Shown here in pieces: positions 12,368 to 23,706 of a stretch of 64,000 bases of DNA (position 1 is its first letter; each line of letters starts with the position of its first letter). Both the position numbers and the translations under genes were made by a program. The stretch is taken from positions 620,001-684,000 of the forward strand of contig CP137875.1 in assembly GCA_034406715.1 (NCBI GenBank), read 5' to 3'. Source of the stretch: Rhodotorula mucilaginosa. Taxonomy: Eukaryota > Basidiomycota > Microbotryomycetes > Sporidiobolales > Sporidiobolaceae. The notes below the pieces were generated by a model, which was not told where the DNA came from, made no database searches, and was given only the letters and a program-made list of their open reading frames with translations.

Positions 12368-14693
12368 ATGAGCGCGTCGGTTGCACTGCCAACACAGGCT
12401 GGTCTTGGGTTGGGCGGCGTCGCACTCCCGATGGAACTCCTCGGAGCTGCGGGCGATGGTGAGTCTCCTCTCTCCGAGTCTCTGGGTCACGCCCGCAGAA
12501 GGAGGCACACGCGCATGGAGCGCGCTGACTTCGCCGAGTGGACCGTGCAGATCTGCCAGCAAGTAGGCGGGGGACGGCGTTCTCAACTCCGCCAAAGCGA
12601 CCCGCACGACCGCCGTTACCGCACAATTCGCTCTCTTCTCCCTCCGAATTCGATTCCACTCCCTCACCCACCTCGACATCCTTTCCACGACCGACACCGC
12701 ATAGAAGTTCCCGGTCCGGATCTGTTCAGCACGTCACCGGCGACATGATCTCGTACCCCGTCATGGCTGCCCGATTCGAAGCGGTCGCAACGGCGGGTCC
12801 GGAACCCATCTCGCCGACTTCCAAGGCCATTCTCTCACCCACGACGGGCAGACAGAGTAAGGGAGGCACCGCGGAGAATGAGAAGAAGACTAGGCCGAGG
12901 CCTGCACCGATCAAGACGGGCGCCGGGTCGGCTGGAGGAGGAGGGTTCTTCAGCCCCTTGCGCCAAAAATTCAGTGCACTTGGCGGCAAGGACAAGTCGG
13001 TCCACGAAGACCTGTCCCCTACGCGACAGGCTGGGCTCGAACAACCGACCGTGGTGAGCTCTTTCCCTCAAACTTGGACAGGCCGCGAGACTGCTGACAG
13101 ACGATGGCGCGGATCGCATAGCACTCGGCGTCGACGTGGCGCTCTCTTTCGAATCCGCCGTCTCGATCCCCTCCCATGGACTACGGCGAAATCCCACCAC
13201 ACGTAGGCAAACCGTGTCCTCCCGCAGCAGCCCATCGCCGCGCCGTGTCCGACTCTCCCGACCTCTTTTCGCAAGCGCGTTGGAAACCCTCCGCCCGTCT
13301 CGAGCCGGTCGACCCGGCTTCGAATCGTCCCGCGTCTCAAACGAGCTCCGAATCCGCCGAGAAGTTGTTCCTCAGCGCGAGTACCACCAACAACGGCACC
13401 GGTACCGAGCACCACTTTGGCCAAGTCCCCTTGACGGTCGACGGCGGCGCAACACTCCGTCTCCGCAGCTCGCGACGACCCGACGAGCTCGAGATCGGCT
13501 GGACCTGCGTTCCGGGAATCGATGCGCTCGGGGTCCCGTACACGACTTGGGAAATTTCGCTGCGACCGCGCCGCACGTGCACTGGTGCTCCGCCGCGACC
13601 GATCAGCGTCGTCTCCAAGGCAGAGACAGCCCGCCCGAGGCGCGAGTCGAGCTCGCCATCTTTCCAGAGTTATAGCATGATCCCGACGCCGACCCTTCCC
13701 GTCCAGGACTCGCACGCAGGCGGGACGCCGTTCCGAGGCTTCGACTCGCGCGCCGCGGTCTCGCCGACTCGTCACCGTCCTCGACCTCGCAACGCCTCGT
13801 CGGCGTACGAGAGCTCTTCGTACGGGTCGATCTCGTCGGACGCTTCCCTCTGGGCCGAGAACAGCAGCCGGCAGGGCAAAATGTCGGTCTCGTCGGCGGC
13901 GACTTCCGACCCGGAGGACTGCTACTCGCCGATCGACCTCACGGCGTACGGAGTCACCCCGGACTCGACGTCACCGGCAAGCTTCGATGCGACCCAACGC
14001 TTCGGGAGATCCTCGTCCTACGCGCCGGGAATGGCACCCTTCACGCGTCCTCGTCAGTTCTCCGTCGACCCAGAAGCGGCGAACAAGAATCGCTCTTTTT
14101 CGCTTACGCACTGCGGTAGCGCGTCGCGAGGTTCCGCTATCAGCCACGTCGAAGGGTACGGCGAAGAGCTGCGCATGCCCGATCATGCGGCGCCTGGTGG
14201 AGCGCTGGACCGTCGCTTGTCTCGAAGCGCAAACACGTCGGGACGAGCCGTCCATCCGGCAGCGGTGGAGGAAGGGAAGCCACCGTGCTCCTCGTGGGTG
14301 CAGCGAGGAGACGCCAACACCGTCGTTCGAGGTTTCGGTGCACCGGGACCGGCGCTCCCGATCGAGCGCAACCCGCCGCTCTCCTCCTCGGCCAAGTCGC
14401 ATCTCCCCTCCCCGCTCAGCCAACGACGACAGTCCCACTTTGACCCCAGCTCGATCGCCTCGCACCCGCCCACCGACAGCTCGACTTTCTCCGGCCCGCC
14501 ACTGTGTCCTCTACCCGAACTACCTCCCTCGATCGTTGGCGGTAAACCCTCTTCCGAATCGCGCTTCTCGATCGCGTCCTCGCTCGCCGACGCGGAGGCG
14601 ATAGACGTGCAGACGGCGAGCATACACCTCGTCGAACAACGTCCGCGTGGGGTCGTCGTCAGTAGTCGCTGGAGCGACCAGGACGAGGATTGA
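12368..14693 (+). CDS. Hypothetical low-complexity protein (721 aa)
   Basis: No family recognised. Exons 12368-12458, 12551-13053 and 13122-14693 join in frame. The first intron has a canonical GTGAGT donor and a GCTGAC branch-like site before CAG. The protein is rich in Ser, Pro, Arg and Ala and largely disordered in appearance. The most protein-like patch is around the segments GATLRLRSSRR and ELEIGWTCVPGIDALG, followed by TTWEISLRPR, which alternates hydrophobic and polar residues as a beta-rich domain would. There is no signal peptide or membrane segment. The pattern of SP/TP and RxxS sites suggests a phosphorylated scaffold, but that is inference. It converges on DBP6 with under 200 bp between stop codons. 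Confidence 0.75.
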
Positions 14694-14887
14694 GGATTCT
14701 GCTGTTCTGTTCGCTCCCTAATCGCTATATCTTACATCACTAGCCTTTTCTCGCATTTTGTAGCTCGTACTCATGGCATCCTGTAGCTTCCCTAAAATGC
14801 ATCGCTGCATCTCTCGCATCCCTACAGAAACTCCAGTGCGGATGAGATATCCTTGAGCATTGCAGAGCGATGAGGGAGGCTGCTGCC

Positions 14888-17800
14888 CTAGTCTTGTTCG
14901 CGGCCGGTGGCAAAGTGTGCCTTGAGCCGCTCGAGAGCGGCCTGGTACGCCGGGACGAACGGCTCGACGAGTTGGTCCTTGACTCGGACGCGCTCGATCT
15001 TCTGGTAGTGCTGCGCCTTGGCCATGATGTTGCGGAACGGAGCGACCTGTTTATTGGGACAGCGTGAGTCAACTTCGATGAAAGCCGCTCCGTGGTGGTA
15101 GCACTCACCTCCTGTTCCTCGACGAGACTCCATGCGTCGCCCTCTTTTCCGGCACGGGCAGTACGACCGACTCGATGGACGTATTTGCGCATGTCCGCAG
15201 GGATGTCGTAACTGATGACGTGTGAAACATTCGGGATGTCGATACCGCGAGCAATCAGGTCCGAGCAGATGAGCCTGTGCGAGGAAAAAGAAGGCGTCAG
15301 CAAACCTCGCCCTGCCATCACGAGCCCCGGGCGTGCTCACATCTGGATTTCGCCTTTCTTGAAGTCGCGCAACACCTTGTTCCTCTCGTTCGGGGCCAGC
15401 TCGGACGAGAAAGCCCGCACCACGACCTGCTTCCCTTCGATGCCATTCGCGACTCGTGCCTCTTCAAAGAACTCGACGAGTTTGGCGAGGCGAGTCGCCG
15501 CCTCGACGGATCGAGTAAAGCACAGCGCCGACGAGATGGCGAGCTTGTGGAGGAGGTGGAACAGATACAGCGGCTTGTGGGACGCTGGCGAAATGATCAT
15601 GTGCTCCGAGAGCTCGGCCGGGAAGGTGAACTTCATCTCGTTATCGACGCCTTCGTCCTCGGCGTGCGGGTCCAGCGCGTCCTCGACCGAAATGTAGACC
15701 GGCCGGTACAGGTGCAGTGCATCAATCTTGGCGGGATCACGAGACAAGGTGGCGGAGAAGAGGAGTTTTTGGCACTGCGAGGGGGAAAAGCGCTGGTCAG
15801 CCTGCGGCCCCAGTTCGGATGATTCAGCAGTAGACTCACGGAACCGAGGCACGGCTCGTCGAGGTCACTCGACACGTGTGCGCCCTGGACCTCCACATCC
15901 CACCAACTGGGTGCGAGAGCGTCGGCTTCCGGCACCTGTGCGGACCGCGGAAGCGACTTGGTCTGTCGACTTCTGGGCAGGGTATCATCCTCGCGGAGAG
16001 AGGCCGCAGAGAACGTCGGCTTGAGAGCCGATAGCACAGTCGGCAGCCAATCGTGGAAAGACTGCGTGAGTAGGCGATCGGCCTCGTCGACGACCTGTGA
16101 GTCCCGAGGGATCCGAGTTCCGTCAGCTCTTCAGGTTTGCGGCTGGTCGAGTAACGGCATCGTACGCACCAAGTACCGAAGGTGCTGCAAGGAGAAGCCA
16201 GGTGTTGACCTGAGGTGGTCGATGAGTCGTCCAGGAGTCGCGATCAGAATGTCGACCTGGCTGACGCCACCCTTGACGTCGCTGCGAGAGCATCGGTATC
16301 AACTCTCTGCTCCCGGCCGGCCCAGTCTCCTCTGCGCTGCTTACCTGTGCACATCTCCGACCAGCACATTTTGCTCGTGCGCGAAGGAGTGTTGACCCGT
16401 TGCGATGCCCACCTGCCGAGTACGCTGATTTAGTTCCTTCCCTGAGCTTGTGATCGAATTCGAACCGACTCACCCTGAGACCGGTACCCTTCATGTACGA
16501 CTCGAACGTTTCGCGCACTTGACCGACAAGGTCTCGAGTCGGGAGCAATACGAGGGCTCGGAGTCTCGTCACGACCCGGTGTTGCAGAGTCTGCAGTCGC
16601 GTCCGTCAGCAGGAGTCCATGCCAGGAACTGAAAGTCACAGCTCACCTCCACGATAGGTACGACGTAGCTCAACGTCTTTCCGCTTCCGGTCGGGGCAGA
16701 CACGCAGACATCTCGCGGCGGATGGAAAGGTTCGTACAACGCGGGAGGTCGGGCGGAAGGCGGCAGCAACAAGGGCAGAACCGCGGTTTGGACTGTTAAG
16801 GTTGACCCGAGGAGACAGCACGTCAGACTTCATCATGATTGCGCAGCAGAGCACGAGTTACGAAGGAGGAGGCGCACCGGCGAACCATTCTTCGACGCCC
16901 ATGTCGTTGCGCAACCGTTTCCGACCCTTCTCGCTGACACCGGTGCCGTCGGCGCCGACTTCCTCGGCGATCTTAACATTGGTAGTTGGGTCAACGACCT
17001 GCTTGTCCCGCACTTGCTCGTGGACGTTGAGCGCCGAAAGCGTCTTGGCGGAAGGAGGCGCGGGTCGAGTCGCTCCGGGCAGGCGATGCAGCACTGCAGG
17101 CTCGGCGGGAGCCTTTTCTGCCTCCGCCTCGGCGGGCGAGTCCTTGCTCGCCTCGGCGTCGCCATTCGGCACGTGGGCGGTCGGGATCAGCGTCGGTGCG
17201 GCGGCATCGACGCCGCCGTCCGCCATCTCTGCGTCTTCCTCGACGGCGTCCGCTTCTTTCGGCTGCCGGCGCTGTTGCTTCTTGAGCGCCTTGAGCGCCT
17301 TCCGAGCTGCAAGCTCTTCTTGACGCTTCTGCTCCTCAATCTCCTCCTCGGTCGGCTCGGCAGGCTGCTCCGGTTCCGGCTCGACCGGCGGCTCGACGAC
17401 CTTGGTCGTCGTCGTCGTCTCGGGGTCGGCGTTCGTTCTCCGCTTGGTTGTCTCGACGACGCGCGGCTTCGGAGGCGGCACGACGCCACCTTCGGCCTTG
17501 ATCCGCTTCAGTTCAGCTTTCTTGGCCAGTCGTTGCTCGCGCCGTTCCGCCTTCTTCTTTGCGATCATCTCGAGCTTGGCTTGCCGCTCTGCTTCGCTCA
17601 GTTCCGGCCACTTGGCGGCGGCGGCTGCGGCTTCGCTGGCGGCGGCGGTCGCCTGCCTCGCCTTCTTTGCTCCTTCACTTGCGCCACCTTCTGCGTCCGA
17701 TTCTTCGCCACTGCTTTGGCCGTCCTCGCCATCGTCGTCTTCGTCACGCTGCCGCTTCGTACCCGCGACCGCCGCAGCCGAAGCTTCTTCGCCCTCCGCT

Positions 17801-18519
17801 GCCGTGCTCTTGTTCTTCGGCGCCGCCTTGACCTTGGCTTTCCGAGTCTGCTTCTTCCGCTTGAGGTACCGCAACCGCGCCGGCGTGAGACTCTGCGCGT
17901 GCTTCGACTTTTTGTCGCCGCCAGCTTCCGAGCCGGGCGCTCCTTCCGATTGTCCGACGGCCGAGCCGGCGTACGACGCTCCTGCACCGCCAAGTCCGGG
18001 AGGCGGAGGGATGTAAGCCGAAGGGACGGCGTGACCGGCGGCGTTTGCGCTCGCGGCGAGCATGGCGGCCCGTTTTTCGCGCTTGATCCGCTTCTCCCTT
18101 TCCGCCGGCGATTCTCCCGCGAGTGGCGTCCAACCATCGTACGACTCTCCCTCGGCACGCTGGGACGTGATCGGTGGGGGCTGCGGGCCTGCGCCGTACG
18201 ACGACGACGACGAGGCGCCGGCTCCGTTCTGCGCTGCGAGCATCGCCTGCCGTTTCTCGCGTTTCATGCGTTTCTCCCGCTCGGCCGGCGTCTCTCCCGG
18301 CGCAGGCTGCCACCCTCCGTAGTTCTCGCGCGGTGCCCCTGCCGGGGCATGCGAATTCGAGGTCGAGGCGGCCGGGAGTGCATTGGACGAGGCGGGACCT
18401 TGACCTCCAGCAGCGGCGAGCATGGCTGCGCGTTTCTCGCGCTTGAGTCGCTTCTCGCGCTCAGCGGGGGACTCGCCCGCTGCGGGCGTCCAGCCGCCAA
18501 AGTCTTCGCCTGCGCTCAT
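14888..18519 (-). CDS. DBP6: DEAD-box ATP-dependent RNA helicase, Dbp6/DDX51 type
   Basis: Helicase of the Dbp6/DDX51 group, which acts in the nucleolus in early 60S ribosome assembly. Nine exons: 18519-16878, 16792-16647, 16590-16474, 16412-16345, 16281-16170, 16094-15840, 15774-15341, 15274-15109, 15046-14888; 1032 aa. Motifs in order: [15 protein letters not shown] (typical Dbp6 entry), [51 protein letters not shown] and [10 protein letters not shown]. The N-terminal extension of about 540 residues is basic and acidic by turns and opens with three copies of a motif spaced exactly 60 residues apart. About 60 extra residues sit between DEAD and SAT. It is considerably longer than the yeast homologue, mainly because of the N-terminus. 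Confidence 0.92.
18052..18501 (-). repeat. Three 60-residue-spaced repeats in the DBP6 N-terminus
   Basis: The core GW-x-P-x-x-GE-x-PAEREKR-x-KREKR-x-AMLAA occurs at residues about 7-36, 67-96 and 127-156 (nt 18501-18412, 18321-18232, 18141-18052). The period is exactly 180 nt. Spacers between cores differ strongly, while cores are nearly identical, so the cores look selected. Confidence 0.95.
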
Positions 18520-19024
18520 TGCTGCTTCGAGGGGAGCGGAGAGGGGCAGTCCTTTGGTCGTAAGATGCGGAGCGCCTGTCCTGTCGTTCTCGGCGAGCTG
18601 TCCGACGCTCTCTGCGCGTCCTTGCTGTGCGGCGAGTAGCGTAGCAGCCGCGAGTGGAAGAGTCGCTGAGCGCGAGGCGAGAGAGGTCGAGCCGATTCGA
18701 TCTCGAGTCTAAGAGCCGCCTGATCTGTCTGTGAGGCCCAAAGAGCTCTGTATAGCCGATTCTGGCTTCACTTGCACGCTATGCGGCTTCTGTGAGGCGC
18801 TTGAGGCGGTGCACGCCTTCGAGCTCGATCAGAAGTGGAGAAAAGCATAACTCCGCGGGAGACTGAATGAGAAGTGTAGATTGCACAACGACAGGAGGAA
18901 GCTCACGGTATGTAAAGGGGTATGAACAGGTGTGGAATGTTCCCGTGAGGGGCGAGGATGACAGGCACTTCTTTCGGGATGACGGGAATTTGCGGAACAT
19001 TACGGGTGTAGAGCCTGCAGGGCG
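18520..19024. other. Intergenic region upstream of DBP6
   Basis: 505 bp between the DBP6 start and the stop codon of the hydrolase gene, both on the minus strand. No gene seen. It should contain the DBP6 promoter and the hydrolase 3' UTR lies to its left boundary side. Confidence 0.5.
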
Positions 19025-21941
19025 TCAATCGGATTCCTCCTCATCCGCATCCAGCACGTCTGCAATCTCGTCAAACAGGAGGGAAGTATACTCCGTCTCT
19101 CCCGTCAGAGCTGCGGAGGCAAGAATCAGGGCTCAAGTCTTTTTCCATCGCACGGCCATGTGAGTTCAGTGCGCGACACGCACCTGCCAACGCTCCCATC
19201 GCGCTCAGATGTCGGTACAACTTGACGTGGACGTGATCGCTCTCGAGCCCGACGCCGAGGAGCAAGTTCCGGAACAGGACGGCGGGCGAGAAGGGCGAGA
19301 GGTGGTCGGCGCCACCGTGGATGAGGAGGACGTTCGGAGGGAGGAAACGGCGAGAGAGCGGAACGGGCGGCGTTCCCGCGGTGATGTTATCGTGGCTCGG
19401 AACGTGCGAGAGGAGCGGGGAAGCGGCATAGAGGAGATGCGAAGGACTTGCGAGAGGCAGTGCTCGTCAGCTCGACCATTTACACTCCCGGTACGGAACA
19501 CTTCCGATCCGATCGAGGTACACTGCGGCTGAGACTCACCAAGCGTGCAAATAGTCGCGGTGAGGCGCCACGCAGAGCCGAGTAAGCGACGACACTGCGG
19601 TGGGACACCAGTGGTCAGTTGCTGGATCAGCGACTCAGATGGCTAGGTGCTGTCACAGCTGCGCGGTCGGCGCAGTGTCCACTGAACCTTGTAGTAGTCG
19701 CGCCGGCGTCACAGCTCACCTTCCTCCATCCCGCAATCATGCTCCCATTTCGCCTGCCTGACAATATCGTACGTCCCCTCGACCAAGATCATCCCTCGAA
19801 TCTCGACCTGCTTGCCGAGTCCGACTCCCTTTCCCTTTCCTCCTCCTCCTCCTCCTCTGCGGAAGGCGCCCTTGCCAGCCTTCTTGGAATTGGAGGAGGA
19901 GGAGGAAACACTCGGATGAGGCGGTATCTCGAACGAAGCGAGAGAGCGCGGCGCGTTGTCGGCGGCGGCGGAAGAGGCGGAGGAAGCAAACTCGGGTTCG
20001 GTCGCGAACACCTTGGCCGGATCCGGATCCGGGTAGGGCAACTCTTCAGTCGCCGTTCCGATTTGGTCGTTGGCCTCCTCCTCTTCTTCGAGCGAGGCGA
20101 GCGTGAAAAGACGGCAAGACCGGACCCCGTCCGAGATCTCAATCTCATCGTCTTCTTCTTCGTTCAAGTCGTCCGCCGACTCGACTGCGCCGCTGCGGTA
20201 TATGGGCTGGTAGCTGAGAGGGATCGGTGCAAGTGGGATGTGCTCATGCGCGGGGACGGGAACGTCCGACCATGAGACTTGATGACGATGATGGTGTTGC
20301 TGCTGCTGCTGCTGTTGCTGTTCGCCGAGCAGTACTGACGGTGTCCCGAATCGTCGCGTCGACCTGCTCCGTCGCAACAAGCGTTCGATCTCATCTTCTT
20401 CGTCTTCATCTTCTTCAGCTGCCTCTGCCTCTGTCGCCTTGTCGCTCGACGAGTCGATCTTGCTCCGTTCGCGTTGGCGCCGCTTCTCGGCCGGTGGTGC
20501 TCGGCCCGCAGCGTCCGAGTCAGGCGTAGCAGCGAACCCAAGCCAAGGGGAGACGACGCTCTCGGCGTCGACGGAGACGAGCCCTTCTTGTTGCGCGAGG
20601 CGCGCGCGGATCGCTGCTTGTTGAGAGAGGTACGCCTCTCGGGAGGCGACGACGGCAGACTGGACCAGCGTGAGCTGTACGTTGTCATCGACTCCACTAC
20701 GAAGTCAGTACCGTCGTGCGCGAGGGCATGAGTGCACGCGCACAAGTCAGACATGCTCATGAGGAAGACTGCACGACGTACCGAAGCGATGTGCGCCCCG
20801 GCCCCGTACCCCATCAACCAAACCTTTCCCGCGTCGCCACCATAGCGCGCAATGTTCTCCCCGACCCACTTGATACACTCCCTCGTCTCTCCGACCATGC
20901 ACTCAATCGTCGTCGTCGTCGTCGTCTCATTTACGCCGGACGAGGTGAAAGCGGTCAGGGAGGGGACGACGACGCCGACTCCGAGGGACGATTGGATTTG
21001 GTGAGCGAGGTTAGGGATCGGGAAGGACTGAGTGTCGGCTGCGAGGCGGTAGGATGCGAATCCGAGGAGGATCACAACAGGGACGGGCGGCCGGTTCTCC
21101 TTGTCGTCCAGGTCGTTGTCGTCATCGTCATGGCTGCTCTGACGGGGCAGGTAGATATCGAGTCGTTTGGCAGGTAAGCCGAACTCGACATTCGCCGGCA
21201 CGTAAACGATCCCACGTCGAACCTGGTCCTCCTCCCGTCGCCGCTGCTGCTCAAACACATGCAAGCGGACCGAGGGCCCATCGCCGCCCCCAAAGTGCAA
21301 GAGCCGGTGCGACAGGCTTTGGAGGTATAAAGCGATGATACCGCTTTGCTTGAGGTCGAGCAGGGTGCGGTAGGCCGTCACGAGGAGGCGCAAGTTCTGT
21401 AGAGGGTGCAAGAGTCGGATCGGGAGGGGGACGACGGCGCTGTAGTCGCCGAACGCGAGGCGGATCGCAGCGGGGACGAGCAGGACTGCCGGAGATGGGA
21501 AGTGTTCAGCGGAGAGTAAGGTGCTGTAGGTTGCAAGGTGGAACGTCGGCTCACAGAGGCAGGTCGCGACCGTGACGAGAGCCGGGACAGCGACGAATCC
21601 GACAAACGGCAGCTGGCGGGATACGGTGACAGAGTTCGGGTGAATCACTTCGTCTTATGATCTCACAGTCCTACACGGTCGCTGTGAAAGCGCCGCAGCA
21701 GGACCGATAAGCGACTCGGACGACGACGAGGAGGACTCACGAGGGAGGCGATCACGATGACGGGCAGACTTGCCGCGCACGCCAACGCGACGGTGCTGCA
21801 CAAGGCGAGGTTGATCCATCCGATCAGAGTCTTGGTATGGCTGTACCAGCTGCGGCGCCTTTGATGGGGAGGGCGTCGAGGAGCGGATGGACGAGGAGAT
21901 GATGACATTCCGAAGGCCGTTTTGCTGGGGTGGACGACCAC
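19025..21941 (-). CDS. Membrane-anchored alpha/beta-hydrolase-fold protein (ICMEL-like), nucleophile Ser replaced by Gly
   Basis: Resembles isoprenylcysteine methylesterase-like / carboxylesterase alpha/beta hydrolases. Exons: 21941-21741, 21612-20782, 20674-19720, 19594-19540, 19446-19184, 19110-19025; 796 aa, phases consistent. Two or three N-terminal hydrophobic helices (for example LALCSTVALACAASLPVIV) precede the fold. Fold signatures: RLDIYLP, PVVILLG, KWVGENIARYGGDAGKVWL, then MGYGAGAHIAS, and later PPNVLLIHGGADHLSPF and KLYRHLSAMGAL. The nucleophile elbow normally reads G-x-S-x-G; here it is G335-Y-G-A-G339, so the serine is missing. Between strands lies an insertion of about 300 residues, acidic and Gln/His-rich. 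The intron ending at 19447 uses an unusual AAG acceptor. Probably non-catalytic or altered; inferred membrane location. Confidence 0.85.
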
Positions 21942-22182
21942 GGAGCGTGCGAGCGAGCGACTAGGGCTGGGCAGTGAGCATTCACGCCCTCAAGGAGCTC
22001 CTCAGCGAGCGAAAGAGAGGGAGAGGGGAGGGGAAGGCTGACCACGTCCTGTCTTGACCACTTTCACGTGCTTGCGTTGCGTGACCCCAAAGTGACTGAC
22101 TCGCCGCAGCTAGACTCTATCCTACACGATAAAAGGCGAGGGATCAAACATGATATGCGCCGGTATATCCCCGCCCCTCGAT

Positions 22183-23563
22183 CTACAAGTCCATCTCGTC
22201 GTCGTCGTCGTCCCTTCCTCCTCCTCGTCCACCAGCGCCACTGGCGCCCGCCAACCCAGGGAACAAGTTGCCCAACTCTTTCTGCGGTCTCGCCAACCCG
22301 TCCGCCCAATCCCTCACCGCCTCTTCCATCGCCCCCTGGACCACTTTCGCCCCCTCGACTCCCCACCTCAGCATCTCTTCAAACCTGCCGACTCCGACTC
22401 GCGTCTCGAGGTTGACCAACGTGACTTTGCCACTCCGAGGCAACACCCCGACCGTCAAAGCGGGGAGGGCCTGCTCCTCTGCCTGGACGAGATCGAGCAG
22501 GGTCGTCGAACCGCTGTTGGTCATGGCGGTGGGGTCGGACGAGTTGGTATGAGCCACTGGGGGGGAGACGAGTTCAAAGGGCGGGATTTGGGGAGGTCCG
22601 GAGGGAGGGAGGGAAGGGTACGAGGCGAGGGTGAGGGAGCAGACATAGTCGGAGAGGGGGAGACCGGCAGAGATCAGGGCGAGAGAGGTCGCGTTGATGC
22701 ACGCTTGCAAGAGGGCTGCGGGTGGCGGTCATGCGGCGGGGCAAGAGGAGTTGACGGGGGCAAAGAGAGAGAGGGAACCACAAGTCAGTTTCTCTCTTTC
22801 TTGTGGGCTCCTTTATGTGACAGTGCTTTCCCCCGTCAAGCAGCTGGTTGTCGCCCCCCGAGGACCTTTTTTTGGAACCGTTCGCCGCCTCCCTCTCGTC
22901 TCGTCGGGAGAGAGGCAAACAATCTCGGAGCCTCGAAGAGGAGAGAAGCAGTGTCAACGAACTCACATCCGTCGTTTTCGAGGATCTGGAGGTAGATGTC
23001 GATCGAGCTGCGCGGGTAAAGGTGCAAGAGCAAGACGGGTTCGAACGTGTTTTTGACGGCCGCCGCGATCTCGATGGTCCGTCTGCGCGCGGCGGTTGTC
23101 CCGGATGATCAGTCATTCGCGTCTAGGAAGACTAAGGATAGACTGGCGCTGACCTGTCTTTGCCGGCTCTCCTGACGCCGCCTTCGGTTGCTGCGCCTTG
23201 GCCTACTCGTTCTGCCCACGCTGCGATCCCGACCTCGACGTTGACCTGCGCCTTGTCGCCCTTCTGCGCCCCTCCTGCCGTTGCGCCTCCTCCCCCTGCG
23301 CCAGCAGATTGACCCGCACCACCACTCCACGGACCGGTCCTCTGCGCCTCTCGGGGGCCGAACACGGAGCTGGCGACGGTAGTGAGACCGTGAGAAGCGA
23401 GTGCGTAGCCGTCTGCGTGGGCTGGTGGGCCTCCCCCTATAGAGGATGACGAGGTTGAAGGGGGAGACGGGAGGATCTGGAACGAGAGGGAGCGCAGTTC
23501 GAGCGGTAACCGCGAGTCGAGGCGGAGCGCGGACGGCGTCAGCAGCTGAGTCCGAGACTGCAT
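22183..23563 (-). CDS. RRP41: RNA exosome core subunit Rrp41/Ski6 (RNase PH fold)
   Basis: Ring subunit of the RNA exosome for 3'-5' RNA processing and decay in nucleus and cytoplasm. Exons 23563-23154, 23082-22967 and 22715-22183; 352 aa. Evidence: SALRLDSRLPLELR at the N-terminus (family RLDGRRPxELR), VFGPREA, then RRTIEIAAAVKNTFEPVLLL, YPRSSIDIYLQILENDG, ACINATSLALISAGLPLSDYV and LLDLVQAEEQALPALTVGVL. The first intron has a GTCAGC donor. It is about 100 residues longer than usual, mainly from a Gly/Ala insertion after GPREA and an acidic C-terminus. Other RNase PH-fold exosome subunits (Rrp46, Mtr3) are possible but fit less well. The start is 143 bp from the divergent GUS1 start. Confidence 0.88.
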
Positions 23564-23706
23564 CGCTGCCTGCAGTCAGCCTCGCGGCGTATGAAAGCGT
23601 AGGCGACAAGTCCGAAAGTCAGCAACTCGACCAGTTCAGCTCTCTCGTCTCTCTCTCCGCGCCTCCGCAGTGACTCGCACCCGGAGCCCAGGCTAGAGTT
23701 GCAAGA
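23564..23706. promoter_or_regulatory. Compact bidirectional promoter RRP41/GUS1
   Basis: Only 143 bp separate the two start codons, so both promoters and 5' UTRs must fit or overlap here. Inferred from gene layout; no specific element identified. Confidence 0.6.

Noticed and set aside
12515-12562. Alternative first exon MERADFAEWTVQICQQ for the 721-aa protein
   Set aside because: It needs a weak GTAGGC donor and discards a protein-like Pro/Ser segment. The 12368 start with a GTGAGT intron keeps that segment and all phases.
17014-18639. 541-codon plus-strand open frame
   Set aside because: Antisense of the low-complexity DBP6 N-terminus; Arg/Leu/Cys-rich shadow of a GC-rich gene.
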